Shown one piece after another: positions 17,067 to 25,414 of a stretch of DNA of 64,000 nt. A program made the position numbers and the translations under genes. The stretch is taken from NCBI RefSeq assembly GCF_002217755.1, contig NZ_BCFL01000025.1, forward strand, positions 303,356-367,355, written 5' to 3'. The DNA comes from Streptomyces hyaluromycini (GTDB lineage Bacteria > Actinomycetota > Actinomycetes > Streptomycetales > Streptomycetaceae). The notes under the pieces were generated by a model that saw only the letters and a program-made list of their open reading frames with translations, was not told where the DNA came from and ran no database searches. The first letter of the stretch is position 1; each line of letters begins with the position of its first letter.

Positions 17067-17097
17067 GTCGTGCAGTGTGGCACGGCAACTAGCATGG

Positions 17098-18210
17098 GTG
17101 ACCGTGTCGTCTTCTCCCGCCGCATCCGAGGTCAGCCCCATAGCCGACGCGGCCCCGCTGTCCCTGTGCGCCCGTTCGCCGCACGTCCCCGCGGACCGGC
17201 TGGTCGCCGAGATGGTGCCGCCGCCCCGTTTCGACTCGGTCCGCTTCGCCACCTACATCCCGGACCCGAACCAGCCGAGCCAGACCGAGGCCGTACGGGT
17301 TCTGGAAGAGTTCGCCGGCGGTCTCGGCGGAGCGCACGCGGTGGCCGGCGGCAGGCGCGGCTTCTTCGGCTTCGGGAGGAGCAGGGCAGCCAAGGTGCCC
17401 GCCGGGCCCCGCGGGGTCTATCTCGACGGCGGGTACGGCGTCGGCAAGACCCATCTGCTCGCCTCGCTCTGGCACGCCACCCCTGCCGAGCCCGCGCTGA
17501 AGGCGTTCGGCACCTTCGTGGAGCTGACCAACCTGGTCGGCGCCCTCGGCTTCCAGCAGACCGTGCAGACCCTCTCCGGCCACCGCCTGCTGTGCATCGA
17601 CGAGTTCGAACTGGACGACCCCGGCGACACCGTCCTGGTGTCGACGCTGCTGGGCCGGCTCGTGGACGCCGGTGTCGCGCTCGCCGCCACCTCCAACACC
17701 CTGCCCGGCAAGCTCGGCGAGGGCCGGTTCGCGGCCGCCGACTTCCTGCGCGAGATCCAGGGCCTGTCGGCCCACTTCCGCGCCCTGCGCATCGACGGCG
17801 AGGACTACCGCCACCGCGGCCTGCCCGAGGCGCCGGCGCCGTACTCCGACGAACAGGTGACGAAGGCGGCGTACGCCACCCCGGGCGCCTCGCTCGACGA
17901 CTTCCCGCACCTCCTGGACCACCTGGCCAAGGTGCACCCCAGCCGGTACGGCGCGCTGACCGACGGCCTGAGCGCCGTCTGCCTGACGGACGTACAGCCG
18001 GTGCCGGACCAGTCGACCGCGCTGCGGCTCGTGGTCCTCGCGGACCGGCTCTACGACCGCGAGGTCCCGGTCCTGGCCTCCGGGATGCCCTTCGACCAGC
18101 TGTTCAGCGAGGAGATGCTGAACGGCGGCTACCGGAAGAAGTACTTCCGCGCGATATCCCGGCTCACCGCCCTGGCCAGGGACGCCAAGGAGCTGGTGGC
18201 CGCCGGCTAG
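17098..18210 (+). CDS. zapE: Cell division protein ZapE / AFG1-like ATPase
   Basis: About 370 residues. P-loop ATPase of the AFG1/LACE1 family. Walker A is GVYLDGGYGVGKTHLLASLWH (about residue 107-127), Walker B LLCIDEFELDDPGD, sensor AATSNTLPGKLGEGRF, and the family tail FDQLFSEEMLNGGYRKKYFRAISRL. In E. coli ZapE destabilises FtsZ rings under stress; the role in Streptomyces is not established. Start GTG 17098 was chosen (GTG 17104 is also possible). A TAGCAT hexamer lies immediately upstream and the divergent gene starts 31 bp away, so the message may be leaderless. Confidence 0.9.
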   Translation: MTVSSSPAASEVSPIADAAPLSLCARSPHVPADRLVAEMVPPPRFDSVRFATYIPDPNQPSQTEAVRVLEEFAGGLGGAHAVAGGRRGFFGFGRSRAAKVPAGPRGVYLDGGYGVGKTHLLASLWHATPAEPALKAFGTFVELTNLVGALGFQQTVQTLSGHRLLCIDEFELDDPGDTVLVSTLLGRLVDAGVALAATSNTLPGKLGEGRFAAADFLREIQGLSAHFRALRIDGEDYRHRGLPEAPAPYSDEQVTKAAYATPGASLDDFPHLLDHLAKVHPSRYGALTDGLSAVCLTDVQPVPDQSTALRLVVLADRLYDREVPVLASGMPFDQLFSEEMLNGGYRKKYFRAISRLTALARDAKELVAAG

Positions 18211-18267
18211 GCCGGATCAGGCCACACCACCGGCACTTTTCACGCTCTCTTCGGCTCGCAACACCGA

Positions 18268-18299
18268 GTTAACCCTGCAAACAACTTTGCAGGGTTAAC
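18268..18299. promoter_or_regulatory. Perfect 14-bp inverted repeat (terminator or operator)
   Basis: GTTAACCCTGCAAA, a 4-nt CAAC loop and the exact complement. The arms are AT-richer than their surroundings. It lies 57 bp past the zapE stop and 70 bp before the next start. No T run follows, so an operator for the downstream genes is as likely as a terminator. Confidence 0.6.
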
Positions 18300-18369
18300 G
18301 TGTTTCTTGACCAGCCATTGACCTGTGCTTGGTGCACACGAGAGGCGTGAACTGCCGCGAGGGGGGCTC

Positions 18370-18765
18370 ATGTTCCGAGGTACGACGGCCCGGACCGTGC
18401 TCTGGCTCCTGGCCGCCGCCCTGCTCGCCGTCCAGTTCTTCGCGCCTACGGCAACCTTCGCAGCCGCGCACACCCTCAGTCATGTCGAGGCCAAAGCCCA
18501 GTCCGGCCCGCACCCCTCGGCGAAGGTCGTGCGCGACGGCTCGCACACCCTCCGCGACCACGGTCGCTGCGGCGAGCCCCCCAGCCCGCCGCAGACCGCC
18601 GACCGCCATCGCAGCGCCACCGCCGGCTGGGCGGACGACCGTCCGTCCACCGCGCGCCACACCGAGGCCATACGCACCTCGGTGCCTCCCACAGCCAGGC
18701 ACCACCGCACGTCAAGAGCGTCGAGAGCCCACTCACCGGCCACGCTTCAGGTCTTCCGCTGCTGA
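18370..18765 (+). CDS. Small exported hypothetical protein
   Basis: 131 residues from ATG 18370 after a GAGGGGGG ribosome site. The N-terminus (RTVLWLLAAALLAVQFFAPTATFAAAH) is a signal peptide or membrane anchor. The rest is His/Arg/Ser/Thr-rich with low predicted order and no known domain. Two cysteines remain in the mature part. It precedes the carbonic anhydrase gene on the same strand by 102 bp. Function not recognised. Confidence 0.6.
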   Translation: MFRGTTARTVLWLLAAALLAVQFFAPTATFAAAHTLSHVEAKAQSGPHPSAKVVRDGSHTLRDHGRCGEPPSPPQTADRHRSATAGWADDRPSTARHTEAIRTSVPPTARHHRTSRASRAHSPATLQVFRC

Positions 18766-18867
18766 CGGGACGGGCTCTGCCCCGGGCTTTCCATGCCCTT
18801 CATCCCCCCACAAACGTCGTGCTAGCCCGACGCGCCGCTGTAGCGCGCCAGGAGGAATCCACACACC

Positions 18868-19446
18868 ATGCAGCCCCTCATCGACAACGCCCGTACGTTC
18901 GGACAGCGCCCTGAGGAGTTCGCCAGGCTCGCCGAAGGCCAGTCCCCGCAGGTGCTCTTCATCACCTGCTCCGATTCCCGGGTCGTCCCGGCCCTGATCA
19001 CCGGCGCCCGCCCGGGCGAGCTCTTCGAGCTGCGCACCGCGGGCAACATCGTCCCGCCGTACGCCTCGGTCCACCCCACCAGCGAGGCGGCCACCATCGA
19101 GTACGCCGTGGAGGTGCTCGGCGTCCGCGACATCGTCGTCTGCGGGCACTCGCACTGCGGTGCCGTCGGGGCTCTGGTGCGCGGCGACGACCTGACCGCC
19201 GTACCCGCCGTCCGGGACTGGCTGGCGAGTGCCGAGCCACGCCCGACCGGGGCGGTCGAGGATCCGGCCGTGGCCGAGGGCGTGCAGAGCCATGTGCTCG
19301 CCCAGCTGCTGCGGCTGCGCTCGTACCCGTTCATCGACAGGAAGCTGGCGGAGGGCGGACTGACCCTGCGCGGCTGGTACTACGAGGTCCACACCGGTGC
19401 CGTGCGCGAACACCGCGCCGAGACCGACGCGTTCGAGACCCTGTGA
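18868..19446 (+). CDS. Beta-class carbonic anhydrase
   Basis: 192 residues. It interconverts CO2 and bicarbonate. Zinc ligands are C34 (in ITCSDSR), H94 and C97 (in CGHSHCGA); the Asp36-Arg38 dyad that gates the zinc is present. The core GNIVPPY and LGVRDIVVCGHSHCG are standard. The stop overlaps the SulP transporter GTG by 4 bp, so enzyme and anion transporter are made together. This points to a bicarbonate supply or transport unit. Confidence 0.95.
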   Translation: MQPLIDNARTFGQRPEEFARLAEGQSPQVLFITCSDSRVVPALITGARPGELFELRTAGNIVPPYASVHPTSEAATIEYAVEVLGVRDIVVCGHSHCGAVGALVRGDDLTAVPAVRDWLASAEPRPTGAVEDPAVAEGVQSHVLAQLLRLRSYPFIDRKLAEGGLTLRGWYYEVHTGAVREHRAETDAFETL

Positions 19447-20924
19447 GCGTCGCGATGACCAAGTTCCCCCACATCAAGTTCCCTTACATACGGCAGGACT
19501 TCGCCGCCTCCCTCGTCGTCTTCCTGGTCGCGCTCCCGCTGTGCGTGGGCGTGGCCGTCGCCTCCGGTGTCCCGGCCGAACTCGGCCTGGTCACCGGCAT
19601 CGTGGGCGGTCTCGTCACCGGGATGCTGCGGGGCAGCAGCCTTCAGGTGTCGGGGCCGGCCGCCGGCCTGACCGTGCTCGTCTTCGAGGCGGTGCGGGAG
19701 TTCGGGCTGCCGCTGCTCGGGGTGATCGTGCTGGCCACCGGCGTCCTGCAGATCACCATGGGCGTCCTGAAGCTGGGGCGCTGGTTCCGGGCCATCTCGG
19801 TCTCGGTCGTCGAGGGCATGCTGGCCGGAATCGGCCTGGTGCTGATCGCCGGCCAGCTGTACCCGGCGCTCGCCGCCAAGGCCCCCGAGTCGGGCCCCGG
19901 CAAGATCGCCGGACTGCCCGGCGCGTTTCTGGACGCCCTCGGGGACGGCGGGGCGCTGGCCTCGCTCGCCCTCGGCGCGGGCACGATCGCGGTCCTGACG
20001 CTGTGGAAGTACGCGCCGGCGAAGGTGCGGACGGTCCCCGGACCGCTGGCCGCCGTCGGCCTCGCCACCCTGGCCGCGTTCTTCCTGGGCCTTCCGGTGG
20101 CCACCGTCGAGGTGCACGGGCTGCTGGGTTCCGTCCAGCCGCCGCCGCTGAGCGCCTTCGGCGAGCTGGCGAGCGTCGGACTGATCGGCACGATCGTCGC
20201 GTTCACGCTGATCGCGTCCGCCGAGTCGCTGTTCAGCGCGGCGGCCGTGGACCGGCTGCACGACGGGCCGCGCACCAGGTACAACCAGGAGCTGATCGCC
20301 CAGGGCGCGGGCAACGCGCTCTGCGGGGTGCTCGGCGCGCTGCCGATGACCGCGGTGATCGTGCGCAGCGCGGCCAACGTCCAGGCGGGCGCCCGCACCA
20401 AGGCGTCCCGGGTGCTGCACGGCGTCTGGCTGCTGCTGTTCGCGGCCCTGCTGCCGGGAGTGCTGAGCTACATACCGATCCCGGCGCTCGCCGGAATCCT
20501 GGTCTACTCGGGCGCCAAGCTGATCCCGGTGCGCGCGCTGGCCGTGCTGTGGCGCGAGCACCGGGGCGAGGCGCTCATCCTCGTCGTCACGGCGGTGTCC
20601 ATCGTCGCGGTGAGCATGTTCGAGGGCGTCCTGATCGGGCTCGCCCTGTCGATCGTCAAGACGGCCTGGGAGGCCTCGCACCTCAAACTGGAGGTCGTCG
20701 ACAAGGGCTCGGGGCCGGTCGACGCCTACCTGTCGGGCAACGCGACCTTCCTGCGGCTGCCGAAGATCCTCGACAGTCTGGAGGCGCTGCCCCAGGACCG
20801 CCCGATCCGGGTGGACCTCTCCGGGCTGCACCACCTCGATCACGCCTGCCGGACCGCGCTGGAGAGCTGGGCCGAGCGGCACAGCGACGCGGGCACCGAG
20901 CCGGTGAAGGTCACGGCCGTCTGA
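19443..20924 (+). CDS. SulP family anion transporter (probable bicarbonate transporter) with STAS domain
   Basis: 493 residues. It has about 10-12 membrane segments. The family motif DFAASLVVFLVALPLCVGVAVASGVPAELGLVTGIVGG is at the N-terminus and TRYNQELIAQGAGNALCGVLGALPMT in the middle. A C-terminal STAS-like domain (PIRVDLSGLHHLDHACRTALESW) ends the protein. The substrate could be sulfate or bicarbonate; coupling to carbonic anhydrase argues for bicarbonate (BicA-like). GTG 19443 overlaps the preceding stop; ATG 19455 is an alternative. Confidence 0.93.
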   Translation: MSVAMTKFPHIKFPYIRQDFAASLVVFLVALPLCVGVAVASGVPAELGLVTGIVGGLVTGMLRGSSLQVSGPAAGLTVLVFEAVREFGLPLLGVIVLATGVLQITMGVLKLGRWFRAISVSVVEGMLAGIGLVLIAGQLYPALAAKAPESGPGKIAGLPGAFLDALGDGGALASLALGAGTIAVLTLWKYAPAKVRTVPGPLAAVGLATLAAFFLGLPVATVEVHGLLGSVQPPPLSAFGELASVGLIGTIVAFTLIASAESLFSAAAVDRLHDGPRTRYNQELIAQGAGNALCGVLGALPMTAVIVRSAANVQAGARTKASRVLHGVWLLLFAALLPGVLSYIPIPALAGILVYSGAKLIPVRALAVLWREHRGEALILVVTAVSIVAVSMFEGVLIGLALSIVKTAWEASHLKLEVVDKGSGPVDAYLSGNATFLRLPKILDSLEALPQDRPIRVDLSGLHHLDHACRTALESWAERHSDAGTEPVKVTAV

Positions 20925-20940
20925 ACCGGCGGCCGCCCCG

Positions 20941-20974
20941 GGCCGGGATGCCGACGCCCCTCGGCATCCCGGCC
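20941..20974 (+). terminator. Terminator hairpin after the SulP gene
   Basis: A perfect 14-bp stem GGCCGGGATGCCGA with a 6-nt loop, 17 bp after the SulP stop. Confidence 0.65.
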
Positions 20975-21068
20975 CGGACCTGCTCCCCGGCGGCCATGGC
21001 CCCGACCCTCCCGCCGGGCATATCGTTACAGCAACAGACATACCGGACCTCTTTACCTGGAGGTCGTG

Positions 21069-21905
21069 ATGGTTCAGGAGCTGCTGGTCGCGGTGGTGGC
21101 CGCGCTGTGCTTCGGCGCGCTCTACCTGGCCGCCGGCGCACGGGTCGTCAAGCAGTACGAGCAGGGCGTGCTGTTCCGGCTCGGCCGGGTCACGGGTGAC
21201 GTACGGACACCCGGCTTCAATCTGGTGATCCCGTTCGTGGACCGGCTGTACAAGGTCAACCTGCAGATCGTCACGCTGCCGGTCCCCGCCCAGGAGGGCA
21301 TCACCCGCGACAACGTGACCGTGCGCGTGGACGCGGTCGTCTACTTCCGGGTGGTCGACTCGGTGAGCGCGCTGGTCAAGGTCGAGGACTACAAGTTCGC
21401 CGTCTCGCAGATGGCCCAGACCTCGCTGCGTTCCATCATCGGCAAGAGCGACCTCGACGACCTGCTCTCCAACCGCGAGCAGCTCAACCAGGGCCTGGAG
21501 CTGATGATCGACAGCCCGGCCGTGGGCTGGGGCGTGCAGGTGGACCGGGTAGAGATCAAGGACGTGTCCCTGCCGGACACGATGAAGCGCTCGATGGCCC
21601 GCCAGGCCGAGGCCGACCGGGAGCGCCGGGCCCGGATCATCAACGCCGACGCCGAGCTCCAGGCCTCGAAAAAGCTGGCGGAGGCGGCCCAGCAGATGGC
21701 GGCCACCCCGTCGGCCCTGCAACTGCGACTGCTGCAGACGATCGTGGCGGTGGCCGCCGAGAAGAACTCCACCCTGGTCCTGCCGTTCCCGGTGGAGCTG
21801 CTGCGGTTCCTGGAGCGGGCGGGTCCGCAGCCGCCGGGGCCGAACGGCGGCGCCCCGGCCGGCATCGCCGAGAGCACCCTGCGGACAGGGCCGCCGCCCG
21901 GGTGA
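21069..21905 (+). CDS. Slipin / SPFH (band 7) domain membrane protein
   Basis: 278 residues from ATG 21069 (a GTG lies one codon upstream); CTGGAGG is well placed. The N-terminal membrane helix is LLVAVVAALCFGALYLAAGARVV. The SPFH domain follows with QYEQGVLFRLGRVTGDVRTPGFNLVIPFVDRLYKVNLQI and VRVDAVVYFRVVD. A charged helical segment KRSMARQAEADRERRARIINADAELQASKKL oligomerises such proteins. Slipins scaffold membrane microdomains; some act with NfeD and a protease, neither of which is adjacent. Monocistronic by spacing. Confidence 0.92.
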   Translation: MVQELLVAVVAALCFGALYLAAGARVVKQYEQGVLFRLGRVTGDVRTPGFNLVIPFVDRLYKVNLQIVTLPVPAQEGITRDNVTVRVDAVVYFRVVDSVSALVKVEDYKFAVSQMAQTSLRSIIGKSDLDDLLSNREQLNQGLELMIDSPAVGWGVQVDRVEIKDVSLPDTMKRSMARQAEADRERRARIINADAELQASKKLAEAAQQMAATPSALQLRLLQTIVAVAAEKNSTLVLPFPVELLRFLERAGPQPPGPNGGAPAGIAESTLRTGPPPG

Positions 21906-21969
21906 CCCGGCGCGGTACCGTCCGCCGCGCCACCCTGAAAAATCGGACATTCCGACCTACATTCGTACG

Positions 21970-22824
21970 GTGATCCGACTAGCACGCCGTCTTACCGGTA
22001 CGACCGCTGTCTGCGTCGCCCTGGGCGCCGCGCTCGCCGCCTGTGGCACCACCGAGGCACCCCACGCCGGCCCCCCGGCTCCCGCCAGGGCCTCCTCGTC
22101 CGCTACCCCGCCGCCCACGCTCACCCCCGGCCCCGGCGGTGCGGCACCCGTCTTCATGAACGGTCCGCGCACCCTGGGCAAGACCGTCGCCCTCACCTTC
22201 GACGCCGACATGACCGCCGACCAGGGGCCGCGCGCGGCCGCGGGCGAGCACTTCGACAACCCGGCGCTGATCGCGACCCTGCGCAGGCTGAAGGTGCCGG
22301 CCACGATCTTCATGACCGGCCGCTGGGCCGACGAGTACCCGGCCCAGGCCCGCTCCCTCGGCCGCGACCCGCAGTTCGAGGTCGCCAACCACTCCTACAG
22401 CCACTACGCCTTCACCGGCGACTGCTACGGCCTGCCGACCGTCTCCGCCGCGAACATGAAGTCGGACGTGGAGCGCGCCTACGCCGCGCTGCTGCGCGCC
22501 GGGGTACCGCACCCGATGCCGTACTTCCGGTTCCCCGGCGGCTGTTACGACGGGCAGGCGCTGCGCGCGGTCGGCGCGCTCGGGGTCACCGCGGTGCAGT
22601 GGGACGTGGTGAGCGGGGACGCGTTCGCGACGGACGCCGACGCGGTGACCAAGCAGGTGCTGGACGGGGTGAAGCCCGGTTCCGTGGTCGTCATGCACTG
22701 CACCCGCAGCGCCGCCCCGACCACCGAGCAGGTCGTCAGGAGCGTCGTACCGGAGCTGCGCAAGCGGGGCTTCCGGTTCGTGAAGGTGTCCGAGCTGATC
22801 GGGGAGACACCCGGTCACCGGTGA
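21970..22824 (+). CDS. Polysaccharide deacetylase-family lipoprotein (NodB domain)
   Basis: 284 residues. Signal peptide with lipobox LAAC (lipidated C25), a Pro/Ser/Thr-rich linker, then a NodB domain: KTVALTFDADMTAD, ATIFMTGRWADEYP, VANHSYSHYAF (metal His pair), YFRFPGGCYD and SVVVMHC. The usual catalytic DD of the TFDDGP motif is changed to DA here, so activity on acetylated sugars is uncertain although the second Asp and His ligands remain. GTG start; TACATT 7 bp upstream suggests a leaderless transcript. Confidence 0.88.
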   Translation: MIRLARRLTGTTAVCVALGAALAACGTTEAPHAGPPAPARASSSATPPPTLTPGPGGAAPVFMNGPRTLGKTVALTFDADMTADQGPRAAAGEHFDNPALIATLRRLKVPATIFMTGRWADEYPAQARSLGRDPQFEVANHSYSHYAFTGDCYGLPTVSAANMKSDVERAYAALLRAGVPHPMPYFRFPGGCYDGQALRAVGALGVTAVQWDVVSGDAFATDADAVTKQVLDGVKPGSVVVMHCTRSAAPTTEQVVRSVVPELRKRGFRFVKVSELIGETPGHR

Positions 22825-22842
22825 CCGTCCTACGCTGGAGGT

Positions 22843-23025
22843 ATGAGCGACGAGGGCTACTGCACGATCACCGGGGACGCGAAGCCGCCGACGGCGGACG
22901 GTCCGCCGTACGCGGAGTGCGTGCTGTGCCGGGAGCCGACGGAGTACCCGGAGTCGTACAAGGGGATCACCATGTGTCCCCGGTGCGAGTGGCAGGAGGC
23001 GCAGCGGACCGCCTGTTCAGGTTGA
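22843..23025 (+). CDS. Small two-CxxC (zinc-ribbon-like) protein
   Basis: 60 residues. Two metal-binding pairs, ECVLCREP and MCPRCEWQ, are separated by 19 residues, which suggests a zinc ribbon. A further cysteine lies near each end. Start ATG is preceded by GGAGG and by a TACGCT hexamer, so it may be translated with or without a leader. It begins 18 bp after the deacetylase stop, and its end overlaps the convergent ABC membrane gene by 9 bp. Function unknown. Confidence 0.7.
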   Translation: MSDEGYCTITGDAKPPTADGPPYAECVLCREPTEYPESYKGITMCPRCEWQEAQRTACSG

Positions 23026-23688
23026 GCGGCGGCCGTTGAGGGCGCAGGCCAGGGAGAAGGCCGCGGTGGTGAGCAGGGCCGCCGCGGCCACCGGCAGCGG
23101 GGAGACCGGGATCCGGCCGGACTCCGAACCGGTGACCAGGCCGCTGACGGCCGCGTGCGCCGGGGAGCCCGCGACCACCATCGAGAGCAGCGCGGCCAGC
23201 AGCATCGCGGGCACCGCCCGGCCCGGCGAGCGCAGCAGCGGCCGGTTGGTGAGCGCGCCGACCGCGGTGCCGAGGAGAGCGCAGGCGAGAGTCGCGAGGA
23301 GACCGGCGGCACCGGCCCGCAGGGGTGGTACGGGGAGCCGGTGGTCGTTGGTGGCGTGCCGGCTGATCACCGTCACGACGAGGGTGGCCGCGGCGCCGAG
23401 CAGCGCGGCGGCGAAAAGTGCGGTGAGCAGGGCTGCCAGATGGGCCCTGGCCGGGCCGCGCGCCGCGGTGACACAGGCGCGGGCGGCCGGCGGTTCGCCG
23501 GTGACACAGATCCGTACCAGCCAGGCGGCCACCGGCAGCAGCGCGGCGGCCGTGTAGCCGAGCGAGTCCAGCACCGGCTGACCGCTCTGCACGCCCACGC
23601 CCAGGAACGCGGCGTACAGGATCACCGGGGGCAGCCAGCGCTGGGAGCGCAGGAGGAGAGCGGTCTGGTAGCGGAGGAGTGCGGTCAT
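23017..23688 (-). CDS. ABC transporter membrane subunit (hypothetical)
   Basis: 223 residues, strongly hydrophobic, with about six membrane helices (for example AHLAALLTALFAAALLGAAATLVVTVI and LLTTAAFSLACAL). No permease family signature was recognised. Identity is inferred from its 4-bp overlap with the ABC ATPase gene upstream. It may be an exporter or a bacteriocin/drug-type ABC-2 permease. The 3' end overlaps the convergent zinc-ribbon gene. Confidence 0.75.
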   Translation of the reverse strand: MTALLRYQTALLLRSQRWLPPVILYAAFLGVGVQSGQPVLDSLGYTAAALLPVAAWLVRICVTGEPPAARACVTAARGPARAHLAALLTALFAAALLGAAATLVVTVISRHATNDHRLPVPPLRAGAAGLLATLACALLGTAVGALTNRPLLRSPGRAVPAMLLAALLSMVVAGSPAHAAVSGLVTGSESGRIPVSPLPVAAAALLTTAAFSLACALNGRRST

Positions 23689-24557
23689 GGGCGGTCTTTC
23701 TCGTCCGGCGGGACGTCCGGGGGACTGACGGAGACCACGTGCCAGGGCGGGTGGGCCGTGAGGAGGGCACGCAGCACCACGTCCGAGTGGGACGCGGGAA
23801 CCGTAAGACGGTAGGTGCCGGGGGCCGGTTCCTCGGCCGAGGCCGCCGTGCGGGTCGCGTCGGCGGGCAGCCGGCCGCCGGCCGGGCCCCGGACGGTGAC
23901 GGCGGTGAGCGGGCCGACCGGTGAAGCCGCCTGGTCGGTACGGGGTCTGAGGGTGCCGTCGACGACCTGGTGGATCGCGTCGGGCACGCCCGCGAGGCGC
24001 CGGGGATCGTGATCGACGAACACGACGGCGCCCCCGGCGGCGGTGCGCTCGGCCACGGCCCGCTCCAGTTCGGCGCGGGCCTCGGCGTCGAGGCCGGTCC
24101 AGGCCTCGTCGAGGACGAGGAGTTCGGGGTCGGCGAGCAGTGCCTGGGCGACCGCGACCTTCTGGCTGGTGCCCTTGGAGAGCTGGGCCATGGGGGTGGT
24201 CGCGTAGGCCGCGGCGCCGAACCGCTCCAGCCAGGTCGCTGCGCCTGCGGCGGCCGACCGGCGGGAGAGGCCGTGGACGGTGCCGAGATGGGTGAGGTAG
24301 CCGGAGGGGGTGAAGGGGAGGGCCGAGGGGAAGCGCTCGGGCACGTACGCGGTGCGGGGGCGGCCGGTGATGCGGCCCTCGGTGGGGGCGTCAATGCCGG
24401 CGACGAGGCGGAGCAGGGTGGACTTGCCGGTGCCGTTCGCTCCCTCCACGCGGGTGAGGGTGCCGGGGGTGATGGTGAGGTCGACGCCTCGTAACACCCA
24501 GGGGCCGCGTATGCCGTAGCGGCGGCCTACGCGGGCCAGTTCAAGATCACGGTGCAT
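23685..24557 (-). CDS. ABC transporter ATP-binding protein
   Basis: 290 residues. Walker A GANGTGKSTLLRL (about 44-56), Walker B LLVLDEAWTGLD and the switch motif FVDHD are clear. The signature loop reads LSKGTSQK rather than LSGGQ, a variant seen in some exporter ATPases. A C-terminal extension of about 75 residues (Pro/Ala-rich, then VRGPAGGRLPADATRTAASAEEP and a small beta-like domain) has no assigned role. Coupled to the downstream membrane subunit. The upstream gap to pth2 holds a family A repeat. Confidence 0.88.
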   Translation of the reverse strand: MHRDLELARVGRRYGIRGPWVLRGVDLTITPGTLTRVEGANGTGKSTLLRLVAGIDAPTEGRITGRPRTAYVPERFPSALPFTPSGYLTHLGTVHGLSRRSAAAGAATWLERFGAAAYATTPMAQLSKGTSQKVAVAQALLADPELLVLDEAWTGLDAEARAELERAVAERTAAGGAVVFVDHDPRRLAGVPDAIHQVVDGTLRPRTDQAASPVGPLTAVTVRGPAGGRLPADATRTAASAEEPAPGTYRLTVPASHSDVVLRALLTAHPPWHVVSVSPPDVPPDEKDRP

Positions 24558-24621
24558 GAGGACATTGTCGTGCGGGAAGGGGGCGGGTGGTGCGCATCGC
24601 TGCGGGGTGCGGGTCGTATGC

Positions 24622-24678
24622 GGCTGGTCGCGCCCACGCGGCGGAGCCGCAAATCGGGCACGGCCCCGCGCCCCTTAG
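24622..24678 (-). repeat. Interspersed repeat, family A copy 4
   Basis: Reverse orientation: GGCTGGTCGCGCCC, then GCGGCGGAGCCGC and CCCCGCGCCCC. It occupies most of the 130-bp gap between two divergent starts, 10 bp before the pth2 GTG, so it must overlap or adjoin both promoters. Confidence 0.75.
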
Positions 24679-24687
24679 GGTGATGGG

Positions 24688-25407
24688 GTGAGCGTTGATT
24701 CCATGTCACCCGGCGACAGCCCGTTCAAAACAGAACCCACTGCACGTGACGAAGCACCTCAGTTCGTGCTGCCCCTGGTCGTACGGATAGAGAAGTCGGT
24801 GCCTCCTGCCCTCACCGACGCTCTCGAAACGGCCGCTCGGGCTGTCCTGACCATCCTCAGTGACCCTCGGGCCCTCGGGGACGGGGAGTGGGCTCAGGCC
24901 GTTCGGGACTGGGAGGACGCGCGGATCCGGAAGGTGGTGCGGCGGGCGCGGGGGGCCGAGTGGCGGCGGGCCGGGGAGTTGCCCGGGATCACTCTCACGG
25001 GGAAGTCCGCCGAGGTACGGGTGTTTCCGCCGGTTCCCCTGGACGGGTGGCCCAAGGAGCTGGCGAAGTTGCAGGTGTCCGGGACCGAGCTGGACGATCC
25101 GGAGCCGCCCGTGGGTGCCGACCGGACCGCGCCCGTGCTGTGGCTGAACCCGGAGTTGGAGATGTCGGCGGGCAAGGCGATGGCACAGGCCGGGCACGGA
25201 GCCCAACTGGCGTGGTGGGCGCTATCGGAGGAGGAGCGGGACGCCTGGCGCGACGCCGGGTTCCCGCTCGCCGTGCGGACCGCCGATCCGGCCGAGTGGC
25301 GTGAACTTACGGACAGCGGGCTGCCGTTGGTGCGGGACGCCGGGTTCACCGAGATCGCGCCGGGCAGCTGCACGGTGGTCGCGGACCATCCCGCGCTCCG
25401 GGGATAG
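24688..25407 (+). CDS. Pth2-type peptidyl-tRNA hydrolase domain protein
   Basis: 239 residues from GTG 24688. The C-terminal half has the Pth2 pattern: PVLWLNPELEMSAGKAMAQAGHGAQLAWWAL (the conserved K-x-x-x-Q-x-x-H-A helix) and later LPLVRDAGFTEIAPGSCTVVADHPA. Pth2 proteins release amino acids from stalled peptidyl-tRNA in archaea and eukaryotes; bacterial copies are scattered and mostly untested. The first 115 residues are a less conserved, charged N-terminal domain. The stop is 7 bp from the convergent monooxygenase remnant. Confidence 0.82.
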   Translation: MSVDSMSPGDSPFKTEPTARDEAPQFVLPLVVRIEKSVPPALTDALETAARAVLTILSDPRALGDGEWAQAVRDWEDARIRKVVRRARGAEWRRAGELPGITLTGKSAEVRVFPPVPLDGWPKELAKLQVSGTELDDPEPPVGADRTAPVLWLNPELEMSAGKAMAQAGHGAQLAWWALSEEERDAWRDAGFPLAVRTADPAEWRELTDSGLPLVRDAGFTEIAPGSCTVVADHPALRG

Positions 25408-25414
25408 CACGCGG

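Noticed and set aside
19380-21950. 856-residue minus-strand open frame
   Set aside because: Antisense to the SulP and slipin genes, low-complexity Arg/Gly/Gln content, no domain; high-GC artefact.
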